In this document: in pieces, positions 1 to 9,181 of the stretch
Position numbering within the stretch: the stretch's first letter is position 1
How the letters are laid out: every line of letters begins with the position of its first letter
Assembly (NCBI GenBank): GCA_964619055.1
Contig: CAZUDB010000008.1
Coordinates: 1-64,000, forward strand
Direction: 5' to 3'
Origin: CAYVUM01 sp964619055
GTDB taxonomy: Bacteria > Pseudomonadota > Alphaproteobacteria > Rhodospirillales > Defluviicoccaceae
Length of the DNA stretch: 64,000 nucleotides
The notes under the pieces: generated by a model
Databases searched by the model: none
What the model saw: only the letters and a program-made list of their open reading frames with translations
Told to the model about the DNA's origin: nothing
Made by a program: the position numbers and the translations under genes

Positions 1-2
1 CC

Positions 3-677
3 GAGACAATCGCGCTCCACGCTCTGACGTTGGCGTTAGCGGTCGCTCGACGCATCCCGGACGCGGCAAGAGCCCAGGCGCAAGGCGTTTGGAACAGGCC
101 ATTGGCGGTGCTGCCCATGCCGAAAACAGCCATGGTTCTTGGCGTCGGGATGATTGGGCAAGCGCTCGCAAAGCTGTTAAGGGGCGTCGGTTGGAGGGTC
201 ATTGGTGTCAATCGCCACCCGAGGCCTGAGCATACCCGGTGGTGTAATGAGGTCATTGATGATGCTGATTGGCGCCGAAGACTGTCGAAAATTGATCTCC
301 TCTTTGTATGTTTGCCGTCGACCCCGCTGACACGTCGATTTGTTGACGCGACGGCGTTATCAAGCATGCCCAGCCACGGGGTGGTTGTGAACGTTAGCCG
401 GGGGGCGATCGTGGATACGGAGGCTGTTTGCGATTTGTTGCGGCGCGAACGGCTTGGCGGGGCCGCCCTTGATGTCCTTGAACAAGTGCCCGAGGACGCA
501 GACGATGCGATCTGGACGACTCCACGGTTACTGATCACCCCTAGAATTGCCGCCATTGCGCCGGATAGACAGGCGCACCTCGAATTTTTCATCGAACAGC
601 AAGTTATGCGCTACGTATCGGATGAAGAACCGGAATATTCCGTTGACTACGCCGCCGAATACGACCTCACCTTTTAA
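3..677 (+). CDS. D-2-hydroxyacid dehydrogenase, NAD-binding part (5' truncated by window edge)
   Basis: The reading frame is open from the window edge, so the N-terminus lies upstream. It shows the Rossmann dinucleotide loop VLGVGMIG and the family segment NVSRGAIVDTEAV, which carries the substrate-binding Arg, followed by ALDVLEQVP. This is the NAD-binding and C-terminal half of the 2-hydroxyacid dehydrogenase family, which interconverts 2-oxo and 2-hydroxy acids. One oddity is that the usual TPHIA motif with the catalytic His reads ITPRIAA, with an Arg codon at 543-545. Catalysis may therefore be altered or lost. The next gene overlaps the 3' end by about 56 bases, suggesting co-transcription with an aldolase and a glycosyltransferase. 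The substrate cannot be told from sequence. Confidence 0.8.
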   Translation, partial: ETIALHALTLALAVARRIPDAARAQAQGVWNRPLAVLPMPKTAMVLGVGMIGQALAKLLRGVGWRVIGVNRHPRPEHTRWCNEVIDDADWRRRLSKIDLLFVCLPSTPLTRRFVDATALSSMPSHGVVVNVSRGAIVDTEAVCDLLRRERLGGAALDVLEQVPEDADDAIWTTPRLLITPRIAAIAPDRQAHLEFFIEQQVMRYVSDEEPEYSVDYAAEYDLTF

Positions 678-1512
678 AGTAGATTCTGAACAAACCGGTT
701 ACGGTCACCAGTTTGTATTTACGCTATTTACAAATGATCTCGAGCTTGCTCGCGCCGCTGATCATGCAGGGGTCAATCGCATTGGTCTCGATTTGGAGTA
801 CGTGGGCAAGCATGAACGCCAAGCCGGTCTCGGCTCCTGGATCTCCGATCACGATCGGAGCCAAGTGCCGGCCTTGTGCGAAAGCCTGAGTCGCGCAAAG
901 TCCTTCGCGCGCGTGAATCCAATCTTCTATGGTTCAAAGCAAGAAATTGACGAGCTTATCGACGCCGGTATTCAAGTTCTTATGTTGCCAATGTTTACGA
1001 CTGTTCGTGAAGCGGCAATCTTTGCCGAAATGGTAGATGGTCGCGCCGAGACCTCTTTGCTGGTGGAGACGGCGGCCGCTGCAATGCGGATTCATGACAT
1101 CGTGAAAATCGAAGGGATTGATGAAATTCACGTCGGTCTCAATGATCTTCATCGAAGTGCCGGGTTGAACAGCCATTGGGAAGTTCTTGTTTCCGATGTC
1201 TTGGATACACTTTCAGGTGTCGTTACGACTGCCGGCCTGCCTTTCGGTTTCGGTGGTGTCGGGCGGGTCAACGATACCACTTTGCCGATACCAGCGGATT
1301 TAATCTACGCGCAGTACCCGCGGTTGCGGGCCACGCGCGCCCTGATCTCTCGCGTTTTTGTCAAAGAGGGCCTTACGGCGGATGAATTTCGAGCTGAAAT
1401 GGTACTGTGCCGAGAGCGGCTGGATTATTGGCAGCAACAGACAAACCAACAGTTGTTGCAGCAACACGTTAAGATGAGAGAATTGGTGGCGCAGCGTTTT
1501 AGTGAGCAGTAG
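622..1512 (+). CDS. HpcH/HpaI aldolase family protein
   Basis: About 296 aa from the ATG at 622, which overlaps the upstream dehydrogenase. No strong ribosome site is seen, so the start is uncertain, and an ATG at 547 is also in frame. The middle has the HpcH/HpaI TIM-barrel pattern: VLMLPMFTTVREA, then LLVETAAA with the presumed metal-binding Glu, then HVGLNDLHRSAGL with the metal-binding Asp. Family members cleave or form 2-oxo-3-deoxy acids using pyruvate and a divalent metal; citrate lyase beta-like enzymes are related. It is followed 6 bases later by a GT61-like gene, so it probably serves a surface carbohydrate pathway. That role is inference from context. Confidence 0.72.
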   Translation: MKNRNIPLTTPPNTTSPFKVDSEQTGYGHQFVFTLFTNDLELARAADHAGVNRIGLDLEYVGKHERQAGLGSWISDHDRSQVPALCESLSRAKSFARVNPIFYGSKQEIDELIDAGIQVLMLPMFTTVREAAIFAEMVDGRAETSLLVETAAAAMRIHDIVKIEGIDEIHVGLNDLHRSAGLNSHWEVLVSDVLDTLSGVVTTAGLPFGFGGVGRVNDTTLPIPADLIYAQYPRLRATRALISRVFVKEGLTADEFRAEMVLCRERLDYWQQQTNQQLLQQHVKMRELVAQRFSEQ

Positions 1513-1518
1513 GATATC

Positions 1519-2400
1519 ATGACACATAGGTACTTATTCGAGTTCGAAAAAAACGACAGCCTGACATCAAAGGAGCATTTTTATCACTTTTTATGGGGTT
1601 ATATACTGCCTGGTATCAATTCGATATTGGAGATAGAATCAAATAATGATCAAAGAAATGATCGAAAGCAGTATATTTTTCGTTGTTGTGGCCCGATTAT
1701 GAATAAGATAATAGAGGAAATAGCACTTTTACTTGATCGTGACATCGATATTTTACCTCAAGGTGCTGATCTACGGTGCGGTACGATAACGGTAACCGTG
1801 CCGAGATGGGATGTCATGATATCAAAATTCACGCAAGATACGCTTAACGATTATTTCGTAGATATAAGGCGTTTTGATCAAGGAACATTCGAAGCTATAA
1901 AAAATGTCAGAGAACACATGATAAATAAGATCAACAAGGCTCGGCTGAGTGATTTCCCCGTAAAGTTAGAAGGCAGATACATAGTTCTAAAACGATCAGA
2001 TCAACCGAAATATTACGATGTTGGTGGTGGTGCCGAGAAGTCTGGGTATGGCACAGGTCGTCGAGCGCTACGAGATATCCAAACAGCTGTCCGTACATTG
2101 AAGAACTCTGGTATTCGTATCGGGATTTTCGAAGCTGGTCGGTATAATTTAGCGTCTCAGATAAAAACGTTCGGAGCGGTGAGAGGTGTAATTGGTATTA
2201 CGGGAGCGGAGTTCGCGAACATTTTGTGGATGAAACCAGGAACGAAAGTTGTTCAAATTATTGCAAAAAAAGATAGACGAAGTAAATTCTTAACAAGAGG
2301 CCTCTCTGTTTTGTGTGGTTTGGAATATTATCAAATTGAGTCGACCAAGTTTCCGTATCCGCCACTCGATGCAGAAAGACTAAAAACAATCTTGCGATAG
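1519..2400 (+). CDS. Putative glycosyltransferase, GT61-like (DUF563)
   Basis: A 293-aa cytoplasmic-looking protein. The C-terminal third has the GT61/DUF563 signature as ITGAEFANILWMKPGTKVV (usual form HGAGLTNLLFMPPGS..V), here with Thr in place of the His. It follows the aldolase gene by 6 bases and ends the operon. Base composition is markedly AT-rich, with runs such as aaaaaacgac and many ATA codons. This contrasts with the GC-rich gcdH that follows and suggests recent acquisition with a polysaccharide locus extending left of the window. The family transfers xylose or other sugars to glycans. The acceptor and donor are not predictable here. Confidence 0.6.
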   Translation: MTHRYLFEFEKNDSLTSKEHFYHFLWGYILPGINSILEIESNNDQRNDRKQYIFRCCGPIMNKIIEEIALLLDRDIDILPQGADLRCGTITVTVPRWDVMISKFTQDTLNDYFVDIRRFDQGTFEAIKNVREHMINKINKARLSDFPVKLEGRYIVLKRSDQPKYYDVGGGAEKSGYGTGRRALRDIQTAVRTLKNSGIRIGIFEAGRYNLASQIKTFGAVRGVIGITGAEFANILWMKPGTKVVQIIAKKDRRSKFLTRGLSVLCGLEYYQIESTKFPYPPLDAERLKTILR

Positions 2401-2447
2401 GCACTAGTGGAGTGTTGGGATCGAGCATTGGGACGGTGCCGGGTACG

Positions 2448-3662
2448 TTAGCAAAAGGCCTGCAACCCTGTTTGCGCCCGGCCCAGAATCAGGGCGTGGA
2501 TGTCCTCCGTACCCTCATAGGTGTTGACAGCTTCTAAGTTCATCATGTGACGAACCACGTGATATTCATCGGCGATGCCGTTGCCGCCGTGCATGTCGCG
2601 GGCGACGCGGACGATTTCCAAGGCTTTGGCGCAGTTGTTGCGTTTGGTCAACGAGATCATTTCTGGCGTCCATTCGCCATCGTCCATCAGCCTGCCTAGT
2701 CGCAAACAGGCCTGCAGGCCGAGCGTTATCTCCGTTTGCATATCGGCCAACTTCTTTTGAATCAATTGAGTGGCCGCCAGCGGTCGACCGAACTGGCTGC
2801 GATCGAGCGCATACTGACGAGCGGCGTGCCAGCAAAACTCCGCCGCCCCCATGACACCCCAGGAGATGCCGTAGCGCGCCCGGTTCAGGCAGGCGAACGG
2901 CCCTGCTAGGCCCGTCACTCCCGGCAACAAGTTCTCCTCCGGAACAAACACGTCCGTCATGGCGATGCTGCCGGTGGGGGAGGTGCGGAGGCTGAACTTG
3001 CCCTCGATCACCGGGGCGCTTAATCCCGCCATGTCGGCATCAAGAACAAAGCCCTTGATGGCCCCGGCATGTTTGTCGCTTTTGGCCCAAACGAGAAAAA
3101 CATCCGCGACCGGCGCGTTGGTGATCCACGTTTTGACACCGTTTAGCCGATAACCGCCCGGAACGGCGGTCGCTCGGGTCGAAAGCCCTCCGGGATCGGA
3201 ACCGTGGTCCGGTTCGGTCAGGCCGAAGCAGGCGATACGAGTTCCTGCCGCCAAGTCGGGCAGAAACCGCTCGCGCTGCGCTTCGGTGCCGAAGGCGTGA
3301 ATGGGATACATCACCAAGCTCGATTGCACGCTCATCGCCGAGCGATAACCGGAATCGACTCGCTCGATCTCGCGCGCGGCTAGGCCGTAGCCGACGTACG
3401 ACAAGCCGGGGCAGCCGTAACCCCGCAGTGTCCCGCCGAGCAGTCCGAGGGAGCCCATCTCTGTCAGAACCGCCTTATCGAATTGCTCGTGGCGATGGGC
3501 CATCAACACCCGCGGCATCAGCGTCGTTTGGGCGTAACGCGCGGTGGCGTCGCGAACCAATCGCTCCTCTTCGCTCAATTGGCTTGCCAACCGCAACGGA
3601 TCGTCCCATTGAAAGGGCGGTGTATCTGGTGTGCGGCTCGCCGCAGTGGTAGTAACGGTCAC
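2448..3662 (-). CDS. gcdH: Glutaryl-CoA dehydrogenase
   Basis: A 404-aa flavoenzyme of the acyl-CoA dehydrogenase family that oxidises and decarboxylates glutaryl-CoA to crotonyl-CoA in lysine and tryptophan breakdown. Diagnostic segments run in order: FQWDDPLRLASQL, RSAMSVQSSLVMYPI, CFGLTEPDHGSDP, KTWITNAPVADVFLVWAKS, GKFSLRTSPTGSI and FACLNRARYGISWGVMGAA. The C-terminal NTYEGTEDIHALILGRA holds the catalytic Glu at about residue 383. The GTG at 3662 is preferred because AAGGGGAG lies 7 bases upstream. An in-frame GTG at 3701 would add 13 residues but lacks such a site. The gene is transcribed away from the PLP decarboxylase gene. Confidence 0.93.
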   Translation of the reverse strand: MTVTTTAASRTPDTPPFQWDDPLRLASQLSEEERLVRDATARYAQTTLMPRVLMAHRHEQFDKAVLTEMGSLGLLGGTLRGYGCPGLSYVGYGLAAREIERVDSGYRSAMSVQSSLVMYPIHAFGTEAQRERFLPDLAAGTRIACFGLTEPDHGSDPGGLSTRATAVPGGYRLNGVKTWITNAPVADVFLVWAKSDKHAGAIKGFVLDADMAGLSAPVIEGKFSLRTSPTGSIAMTDVFVPEENLLPGVTGLAGPFACLNRARYGISWGVMGAAEFCWHAARQYALDRSQFGRPLAATQLIQKKLADMQTEITLGLQACLRLGRLMDDGEWTPEMISLTKRNNCAKALEIVRVARDMHGGNGIADEYHVVRHMMNLEAVNTYEGTEDIHALILGRAQTGLQAFC

Positions 3663-3795
3663 GATCGCTCTCCCCTTCGCGCCCGGTGGTCTCGACCCCA
3701 CTCGCGCGCCGGCTCCGGCTCCAATACCAGAGCATGTCGAAACGCGACGGTATTATCGCTGAACGGAGCGCGGCGAACCAGCGACCGCGCGGGAG

Positions 3796-5217
3796 TTGAC
3801 CAACTTGGACCCGATTTCGACGGATCAATCCGCCCGCCGCCCGGCCGCGGGAACTCTTGGCCTGCGCGTTGATGACATGCGCCGCCTGGGCTATCGGATG
3901 GTGGATCTGGTGGTGGATCGCATGACGCGCCGGCGGGACGAGCCGGCGATCCGCACTGGCACCCCGGCGGACCTGTTTAGGCGGCTTGGTGGGCCCGTGC
4001 CGGAGCAGCCGGGTGATGCGGATACTGCGCTTGACCTGCTCGTCAGTGTTGCTCTCAGCCACCAGCAAAACGGCGACCATCCGCGCTATTTCGCTCGCGT
4101 CCCAGGCCCGTCTTCGTTCACGGGCATCCTGGGGGATTGGATCAGCACCGGCTTTAACTCCATGGCGGCATCTTGGGCCGGCGGTTCCGGACCGGCAACG
4201 GTCGAGCTTGTTGTCATCGACTGGTTGCGGGATCTTCTCGGTTTCCCTGAAGGCACGGAGGGGGTGTTCGTTTCCGGCGGATCGCTGGCCAACCTGACGG
4301 CGCTGGCGGCAATCCGGGCTGCGCGCGGGCCTGGCGTGGCATACATGAGCGACCAGACTCACGCGTCGCTGGTGCGTGACCTCCTGGCCCTGGGGTTTAA
4401 CGACGACCAGGTGCGTGTGCTGCCTGCCGATGATGGTTTCGGCCTGCCCGTTGCGGACGTGGAGGCGGCGATCTTGGCAGACCGGGCCGCCGGGCGGGAG
4501 CCACTGGTGGTGATCGGCACCGCCGGCACCACAAACACCGGTACCGTGGACCCGCTGAATGGGTTGGCGGAGCTGTGCGAGCAACAGGACCTCTGGTTCC
4601 ATGTGGATGGCGCTTACGGCGCACCGGCGGCCATGACGGAGACCGGCCGCGCGGCCTTAGCCGGGATGGACCGCGCCCATTCGCTGGTGCTGGATCCGCA
4701 CAAATGGCTGTTCCAGCCTTATGACGCCGGCATTGTTCTGATGCGTCAGCCAAGTATCCTCTCGGATGCTTTTGCCATAACGCCCGAGTACCTGAAGGAC
4801 GTCAAGGCAGCGGCCGGAGAGGTCGATTTTCGCGATCGCGGCCTGGAGCTGACCCGCCGCGCCCGCGCCCTCAAATTGTGGCTGACCTTTCGCATTCACG
4901 GCGCCGCCCGAATTCGCGCGGCCGTGCAGCACGGCATCACCCTGGCGGAGGTGGCTGAAGCTCAGCTCCGTGCGCATCCCGAAAAATGGGAAGTGGTGAG
5001 CCCCGCCCAGCTCGGTATTGTCTGCTTCGCGCTTCGGGACGCTGATCCGGCGGAGCATGAGCAGCGCGCGGCTGCGCTGGCCGACAGCGGCTACGCCTGC
5101 GTTTCAACAACTGTATTGAAGGGCCGAACCGTGTTTCGGCTCTGCATTATCAACCCTCTCACCAACGAGGAGGACATCCACGGGACACTGGATCGCTTAA
5201 GCGGGGCCGGTTCTTGA
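3796..5217 (+). CDS. Group II pyridoxal-dependent amino acid decarboxylase (aromatic-L-amino-acid/DDC type)
   Basis: About 473 aa, the usual length for the family. The sequence GVFVSGGSLANLTAL binds the PLP phosphate, WFHVDGAYGAPAAM has the Asp contacting the pyridine nitrogen, and LVLDPHKWLFQPYDAG has the Schiff-base Lys near residue 300. These enzymes decarboxylate aromatic amino acids, glutamate or aspartate, or act as aldehyde synthases, and substrate specificity cannot be read from these motifs. No ATG lies near the N-terminus. Candidate starts are TTG at 3796 or TTG at 3805, and GGGAG at 3791-3795 is better spaced for the second. It is divergent from gcdH, with a short shared upstream region. 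Confidence 0.88.
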   Translation: MTNLDPISTDQSARRPAAGTLGLRVDDMRRLGYRMVDLVVDRMTRRRDEPAIRTGTPADLFRRLGGPVPEQPGDADTALDLLVSVALSHQQNGDHPRYFARVPGPSSFTGILGDWISTGFNSMAASWAGGSGPATVELVVIDWLRDLLGFPEGTEGVFVSGGSLANLTALAAIRAARGPGVAYMSDQTHASLVRDLLALGFNDDQVRVLPADDGFGLPVADVEAAILADRAAGREPLVVIGTAGTTNTGTVDPLNGLAELCEQQDLWFHVDGAYGAPAAMTETGRAALAGMDRAHSLVLDPHKWLFQPYDAGIVLMRQPSILSDAFAITPEYLKDVKAAAGEVDFRDRGLELTRRARALKLWLTFRIHGAARIRAAVQHGITLAEVAEAQLRAHPEKWEVVSPAQLGIVCFALRDADPAEHEQRAAALADSGYACVSTTVLKGRTVFRLCIINPLTNEEDIHGTLDRLSGAGS

Positions 5218-5642
5218 TCTGGCAAACTCGCCGGTAAGAAGGGCTTCGACCGCGGGCATGATGGATGTCTAATAAATTCAATGAAAACATCAGGCGTGGC
5301 GAAGTCCGAGCGGCTGACCTGATGAAAAATCTCGATAAATCCGGACATCTCCAACAACTTGTGTATAAATAAACGTGCTGATTGGCGACTTTTTGTAATG
5401 TGTGAACTCAATCACATACATTAAGATCGCGGCTGTATAAAACGATATAATGATCCAGCCAGCGTCGATAGCGTCCGAATGAGGGCAAGATCGAAATAGA
5501 GCTTGGACGCGAAGCAGGAGCGTTAAGGGATGGTGCTGACACGGGCATGGCATCATCTTCACTCGAAGGCCTACGTCTTCGGCAAGAGAGTCTAACTATG
5601 CAGGCTGCGCAATCGTAGCCTAACCATACAAGGAAGACCACA
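5218..5642. other. Intergenic leader, AT-rich, no gene seen
   Basis: No credible coding sequence was found in these 425 bases. The segment from about 5325 to 5470 is AT-rich compared with its surroundings and is the likely promoter region of the downstream 447-aa gene, though no confident -35/-10 pair could be fixed. A weak inverted repeat, CATCAGG at 5288-5294 and CCTGATG at 5318-5324, has a 23-base loop. Confidence 0.5.
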
Positions 5643-6986
5643 ATGCCCGAAATTGCTAACCAAGTTAAACTTGAAAAACTGGAATGTTGTCCGACGCTAG
5701 CACAAAAAGAAAACTGCGACGTTTTCGACTTTCGCTATCGCTTGCCGTCACGAGCCCGCGTTGGCGACGGCAACAATCAGGTTGTGCCTGTCGACATCAT
5801 CTTGCATTTCCGCCTCGAACGTTGCTCAGGCCCGCTGGTGCTCGGTGATCTGGCCTACACCACGACATTGCTGCCGGGCGAGCAGGTCCGGTTGTTCAGC
5901 AGCGATCGCCACACGCGCTGGTCTTACGACAGCGAGAACAACCTAACCTATCGTCATGAGACCACATCGGAAGAGTCGTTCTTTACCTATGGCATGGCCG
6001 AAGCCATGAGCGACCTAACCGTCAATCAAAGCGGCCGATCGGTCTCCAGCTTTGAGGAATCCTATGCGCAAGGAGGTGGTGGTGCCAGCGTCAATCTCTT
6101 CGGCTTGGTTGAGATCGGCGGCGGTGGCGGCGGCGGCAGCTATGATGCTGTGTCCGTGCGGGACTTTTCTCAAAGCTTGAGTAGCCACGCAGAGTCCTCC
6201 GTGCGTCAGGTGGCGGCCGGCGTCCGAGCCAAGAGTTCCACAGCCATCGGTGAGGTGGAGCAGCGTCAACACGCGGAAGGCGAGTCCGAAACCCAGATCG
6301 AGTCCGCGTCGCGCGTGTTCAGCAACCCCAACCGTTGCCACGCGGTGACATTCCTGTTCTACAAAATCGCCAAAGTGCAACGCATTCGCTTTAGGCTCGT
6401 GGCGGTCGAGCGTCAGGTCCGCGATCCTTCTGCGCCGGTCGAAGCGACGCCGCGAGACAAGATCGACGCTGCCGGCCTCGTCGGGGTCAAGGCGCAGAAT
6501 GTCCTCGCCACCAGCAACAAGCGCCTGGAGGTGGAGCGAATTGCGCGCGAAAGTGCTCTTGAGCGTCAAGGTCTGCGGCGTGACCTGAGCGCTGGTCCGT
6601 CCGGCGCAAGCTTGCGCTTCGCCCCGCGTGCCTCGCTGTTCGAAGCGGAGCCGATCGCGATCAATCTGCGTCAGGCGGCGCTGAAGGCGGTGGACAATGA
6701 CTTGGTCAAGGCGGGGATGCTCGACCGCGAGACGCTCAAGCCGACGGAGCGCATGGTCGCCGAACTGTCCTTCGAACGGGAGGAGTGTCTACCGACCCCG
6801 GGCGTGATTGTTCGTGGTTGCATCGATGACTGCAACATTTGCGAACCAGCCTTGCTTCAAGAGGTGGAGCTGGAAATCGATCGCAATCGGCTGGAGAACG
6901 AAATGCTCAGGCGCCAGATCGAGCTCTTGGACAAAGCGCAAGAGTACCGCTGCTGTCCGGAAGGCAACACCGACGAGCCCTCATAA
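5643..6986 (+). CDS. Uncharacterised 447-aa protein with Gly-rich segment and Cys-rich coiled-coil tail
   Basis: Not assigned to a named family. The ATG is preceded by AAGGAAG, a good ribosome site. There is no signal peptide or membrane segment. Visible parts in order: Cys-containing N-terminus (ECCPTLAQKENC); a beta-like region with TTLLPGEQVRLFSSDRHTRW followed by an acidic, Ser-rich stretch; a Gly-rich segment at about residues 140-165; a polar helical region; and a C-terminal Cys cluster (GCIDDCNICEP) followed by a Glu/Leu-rich coiled coil ending in YRCCPEG. The gene stands alone between a long leader and its own terminator at 7081. A structural or assembly-forming role is possible, but that is a guess. 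Confidence 0.8.
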   Translation: MPEIANQVKLEKLECCPTLAQKENCDVFDFRYRLPSRARVGDGNNQVVPVDIILHFRLERCSGPLVLGDLAYTTTLLPGEQVRLFSSDRHTRWSYDSENNLTYRHETTSEESFFTYGMAEAMSDLTVNQSGRSVSSFEESYAQGGGGASVNLFGLVEIGGGGGGGSYDAVSVRDFSQSLSSHAESSVRQVAAGVRAKSSTAIGEVEQRQHAEGESETQIESASRVFSNPNRCHAVTFLFYKIAKVQRIRFRLVAVERQVRDPSAPVEATPRDKIDAAGLVGVKAQNVLATSNKRLEVERIARESALERQGLRRDLSAGPSGASLRFAPRASLFEAEPIAINLRQAALKAVDNDLVKAGMLDRETLKPTERMVAELSFEREECLPTPGVIVRGCIDDCNICEPALLQEVELEIDRNRLENEMLRRQIELLDKAQEYRCCPEGNTDEPS

Positions 6987-7080
6987 GCCACGGAAATCAT
7001 TGCAAGGTCATAGTCACCCAACCGGGCGTCGTCGCGCGAGGCCGCCTGGCCTGAAGCAACTGTAACTTGCCTCTTTTGTG

Positions 7081-7112
7081 AAGCGGCCCGCGGATGACGC
7101 GGGCCGCTTTGC
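7081..7112 (+). terminator. Rho-independent-type terminator after the 447-aa gene
   Basis: A perfect 12-bp GC-rich stem (AAGCGGCCCGCG at 7081-7092 paired with 7098-7109) around a 5-base loop, followed by a short T run. It lies about 95 bases after the stop codon at 6986. Confidence 0.75.
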
Positions 7113-7279
7113 TGTTCACGCTCAATGTCCATGGCATGCCGCTGATGGGTGGGAAAGGACTTGGCACCTCGTCACCGACAATCAATATCGGCTCGCGAAC
7201 GATTAGGGTTGGGATTATCCTCAACCGGCAGCTCTGGCCTTAAGGGGAAGGCTGGCTGGCGAGACGCCCGGTCCTTCTC

Positions 7280-9181
7280 ATGCTCGATCTTCTCATCGTC
7301 CTAGCCTTTGCCGTCTACGCCATCGGCGCGGGCCTGCGCGCCCGCCGTGCGGCGTCCCGCAACCTCGACGAATACTTCCTCGCCGGCCGGACGATCCGGG
7401 GATGGAAAGCAGGCACCTCAATGGCCGCGACTCAGTTCGCGGCTGACACCCCGCTGCTGGTCACAGGCCTCATCGCGACCGCCGGCGTGTTCGCGCTTTG
7501 GCGCCTGTGGATTTACGGCCTCGCCTTTCTGTTCATGGCATTCGTGTTCGCGGCCGGCTGGCGGCGCGCTGGCGTGCTCACGGACGCGGAGCTGACGGAA
7601 ATCCGCTACAGCGGTCCGGGCGTGCTGCCGCTCCGCGTGCTGAAGGCCCTCTATTATGGCACGGTCATCAACTGCGTCGTCCTCGCCATGGTGCTGGTCG
7701 CGACCGTACGGATCGCGGAGGTGTTCCTGCCGTGGAACCAGTGGCTGCCGGCCGGCCTTTATGATGCCGTGCTCGGCGTCGTCTTATGGCTCGGCCTCGA
7801 CCTGGGCGGCAGCGTGACAGGCCAGTTCTCTCCGGAGGTGGCCACAGCCAACAACCTGATTTCGATCCTGGCCATTCTCGCCTTCACGGCCGGCTACTCG
7901 ACCACCGGGGGTCTCCGTGCCGTGATCAACACGGACGTCGTACAGTTCGCCCTCGCAATGATCGGAACAGCCGTCTTCGCCTGGGTGGTGATCGATACCG
8001 TCGGCGGGCTGTCCGCGCTGGGCGACCAGATGGTCTCTCTCTATGGCACCGAGGCGGCTGACCGCATGTTGTCCTTCGCGCCGCCGTCGGTGGGTGATGT
8101 TCTGCTGCCCTTTCTGGTCATCATCGGCCTGCAATGGTTCTTTCAGATGAATTCCGACGGGACGGGATATCTGGCCCAGCGTTCCATGGCCTGTCGGACC
8201 GAGGGGGATGCCCGCTTTGCGGGCGTGCTGTTCGCCTGGTTGCAGATCTTCGCCCGCAGTCTGCTCTGGTTGCTGATCGCCGTGGGCCTGCTTGTTGTGT
8301 ACCCCTTCGCGCCGGAGGATGTCGGGGCGCCCGGCTTCGCCGCCTCCCGTGAGATGCTGTTCGTCACCGGCATCGACGAGCTGCTGCCTCCCGGCCTGCG
8401 CGGCCTCATGCTGACGGGCCTGTTGGCGGCGCTGGCGTCCACCGTCGACACGCACCTGAACTGGGGTGCGTCTTATTGGAGCAACGACGTCTACGACCGC
8501 CTGGTCTGCCGGCAGTGGCTTGGGCGCGAGCCGCGCTCACGGGAGCTGGTGTTGGTGGCGCGCTTGTCCGGCGTGATCATTCTCGTCGTGGCGCTCGTGG
8601 TTATGGCAAATCTGGGCTCGATCCAGACCGCCTGGTTCATCTCCTTGCTGTTCGGCGCCGGCATGGGCTCGGTCCTGGTGCTGCGCTGGCTGTGGGAGCG
8701 CATTACCCTGTTTTCCGAACTGGCCGCCATGGCAGTATCCCTGATCGCGGCGCCGCTGCTTCTGGTCACCCTCGGCACCGACCCGGAGACGGATTGGCTC
8801 AGGCTTCTGATCATGGCGTCGGTCACGACCGGCGCGGCCATCGGCATCACCTTCGTGACGCCCGCAACGGACCGGGAGGCCCTCGTTGCCTTCTATCGGC
8901 GGGTGCGGCCATTCGGCTGGTGGAGTAGGACGGCGGCCTCGGCCGGCGATCAGCCCGATGCGCCGCTGACGAGTCTGTGGCGGCACGCTCGTGCCGCGAT
9001 TGCCTGCGCCGCTTCGCTGTTCTTCTTGCTCGTCGGCGTGGGTCGGTTGTTGATTGGCTTGCCTGAAACCTCCGCCGTCTGGACCTGGGGGCTTATTGTC
9101 GCCGGACTCGCATGCATCCCGTTGTGGTGGCGGGACTTGACCCGCCCCTTGGAGATCGATCGCTCGACGTCAATGGGCTGA
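7280..9181 (+). CDS. Sodium:solute symporter family (SSS) transporter
   Basis: A 633-aa polytopic inner-membrane protein with about 14 hydrophobic segments and little else, so it acts as a secondary transporter. The N-terminus LDLLIVLAFAVYAIG followed by NLDEYFLAGRTI is the usual SSS opening (D-YFLAGR). SMAATQFAADTPLL matches the unwound TM1 region, and LLAALASTVDTHLNWGASYW matches the TM8 region that forms the second sodium site in the family. The C-terminal ~120 residues form an extra membrane extension. The ATG at 7280 has only a weak ribosome site. No neighbouring enzyme points to the substrate. Confidence 0.87.
   Translation: MLDLLIVLAFAVYAIGAGLRARRAASRNLDEYFLAGRTIRGWKAGTSMAATQFAADTPLLVTGLIATAGVFALWRLWIYGLAFLFMAFVFAAGWRRAGVLTDAELTEIRYSGPGVLPLRVLKALYYGTVINCVVLAMVLVATVRIAEVFLPWNQWLPAGLYDAVLGVVLWLGLDLGGSVTGQFSPEVATANNLISILAILAFTAGYSTTGGLRAVINTDVVQFALAMIGTAVFAWVVIDTVGGLSALGDQMVSLYGTEAADRMLSFAPPSVGDVLLPFLVIIGLQWFFQMNSDGTGYLAQRSMACRTEGDARFAGVLFAWLQIFARSLLWLLIAVGLLVVYPFAPEDVGAPGFAASREMLFVTGIDELLPPGLRGLMLTGLLAALASTVDTHLNWGASYWSNDVYDRLVCRQWLGREPRSRELVLVARLSGVIILVVALVVMANLGSIQTAWFISLLFGAGMGSVLVLRWLWERITLFSELAAMAVSLIAAPLLLVTLGTDPETDWLRLLIMASVTTGAAIGITFVTPATDREALVAFYRRVRPFGWWSRTAASAGDQPDAPLTSLWRHARAAIACAASLFFLLVGVGRLLIGLPETSAVWTWGLIVAGLACIPLWWRDLTRPLEIDRSTSMG

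Noticed and set aside
3475..4602. 375-codon minus-strand frame over the gcdH start and the PLP decarboxylase
   Set aside because: High-GC shadow; both real genes have strong motifs in other frames.
5288..5324. CATCAGG/CCTGATG inverted repeat downstream of the decarboxylase gene
   Set aside because: Only 7 bp with a 23-base loop; too weak to call a terminator or operator.
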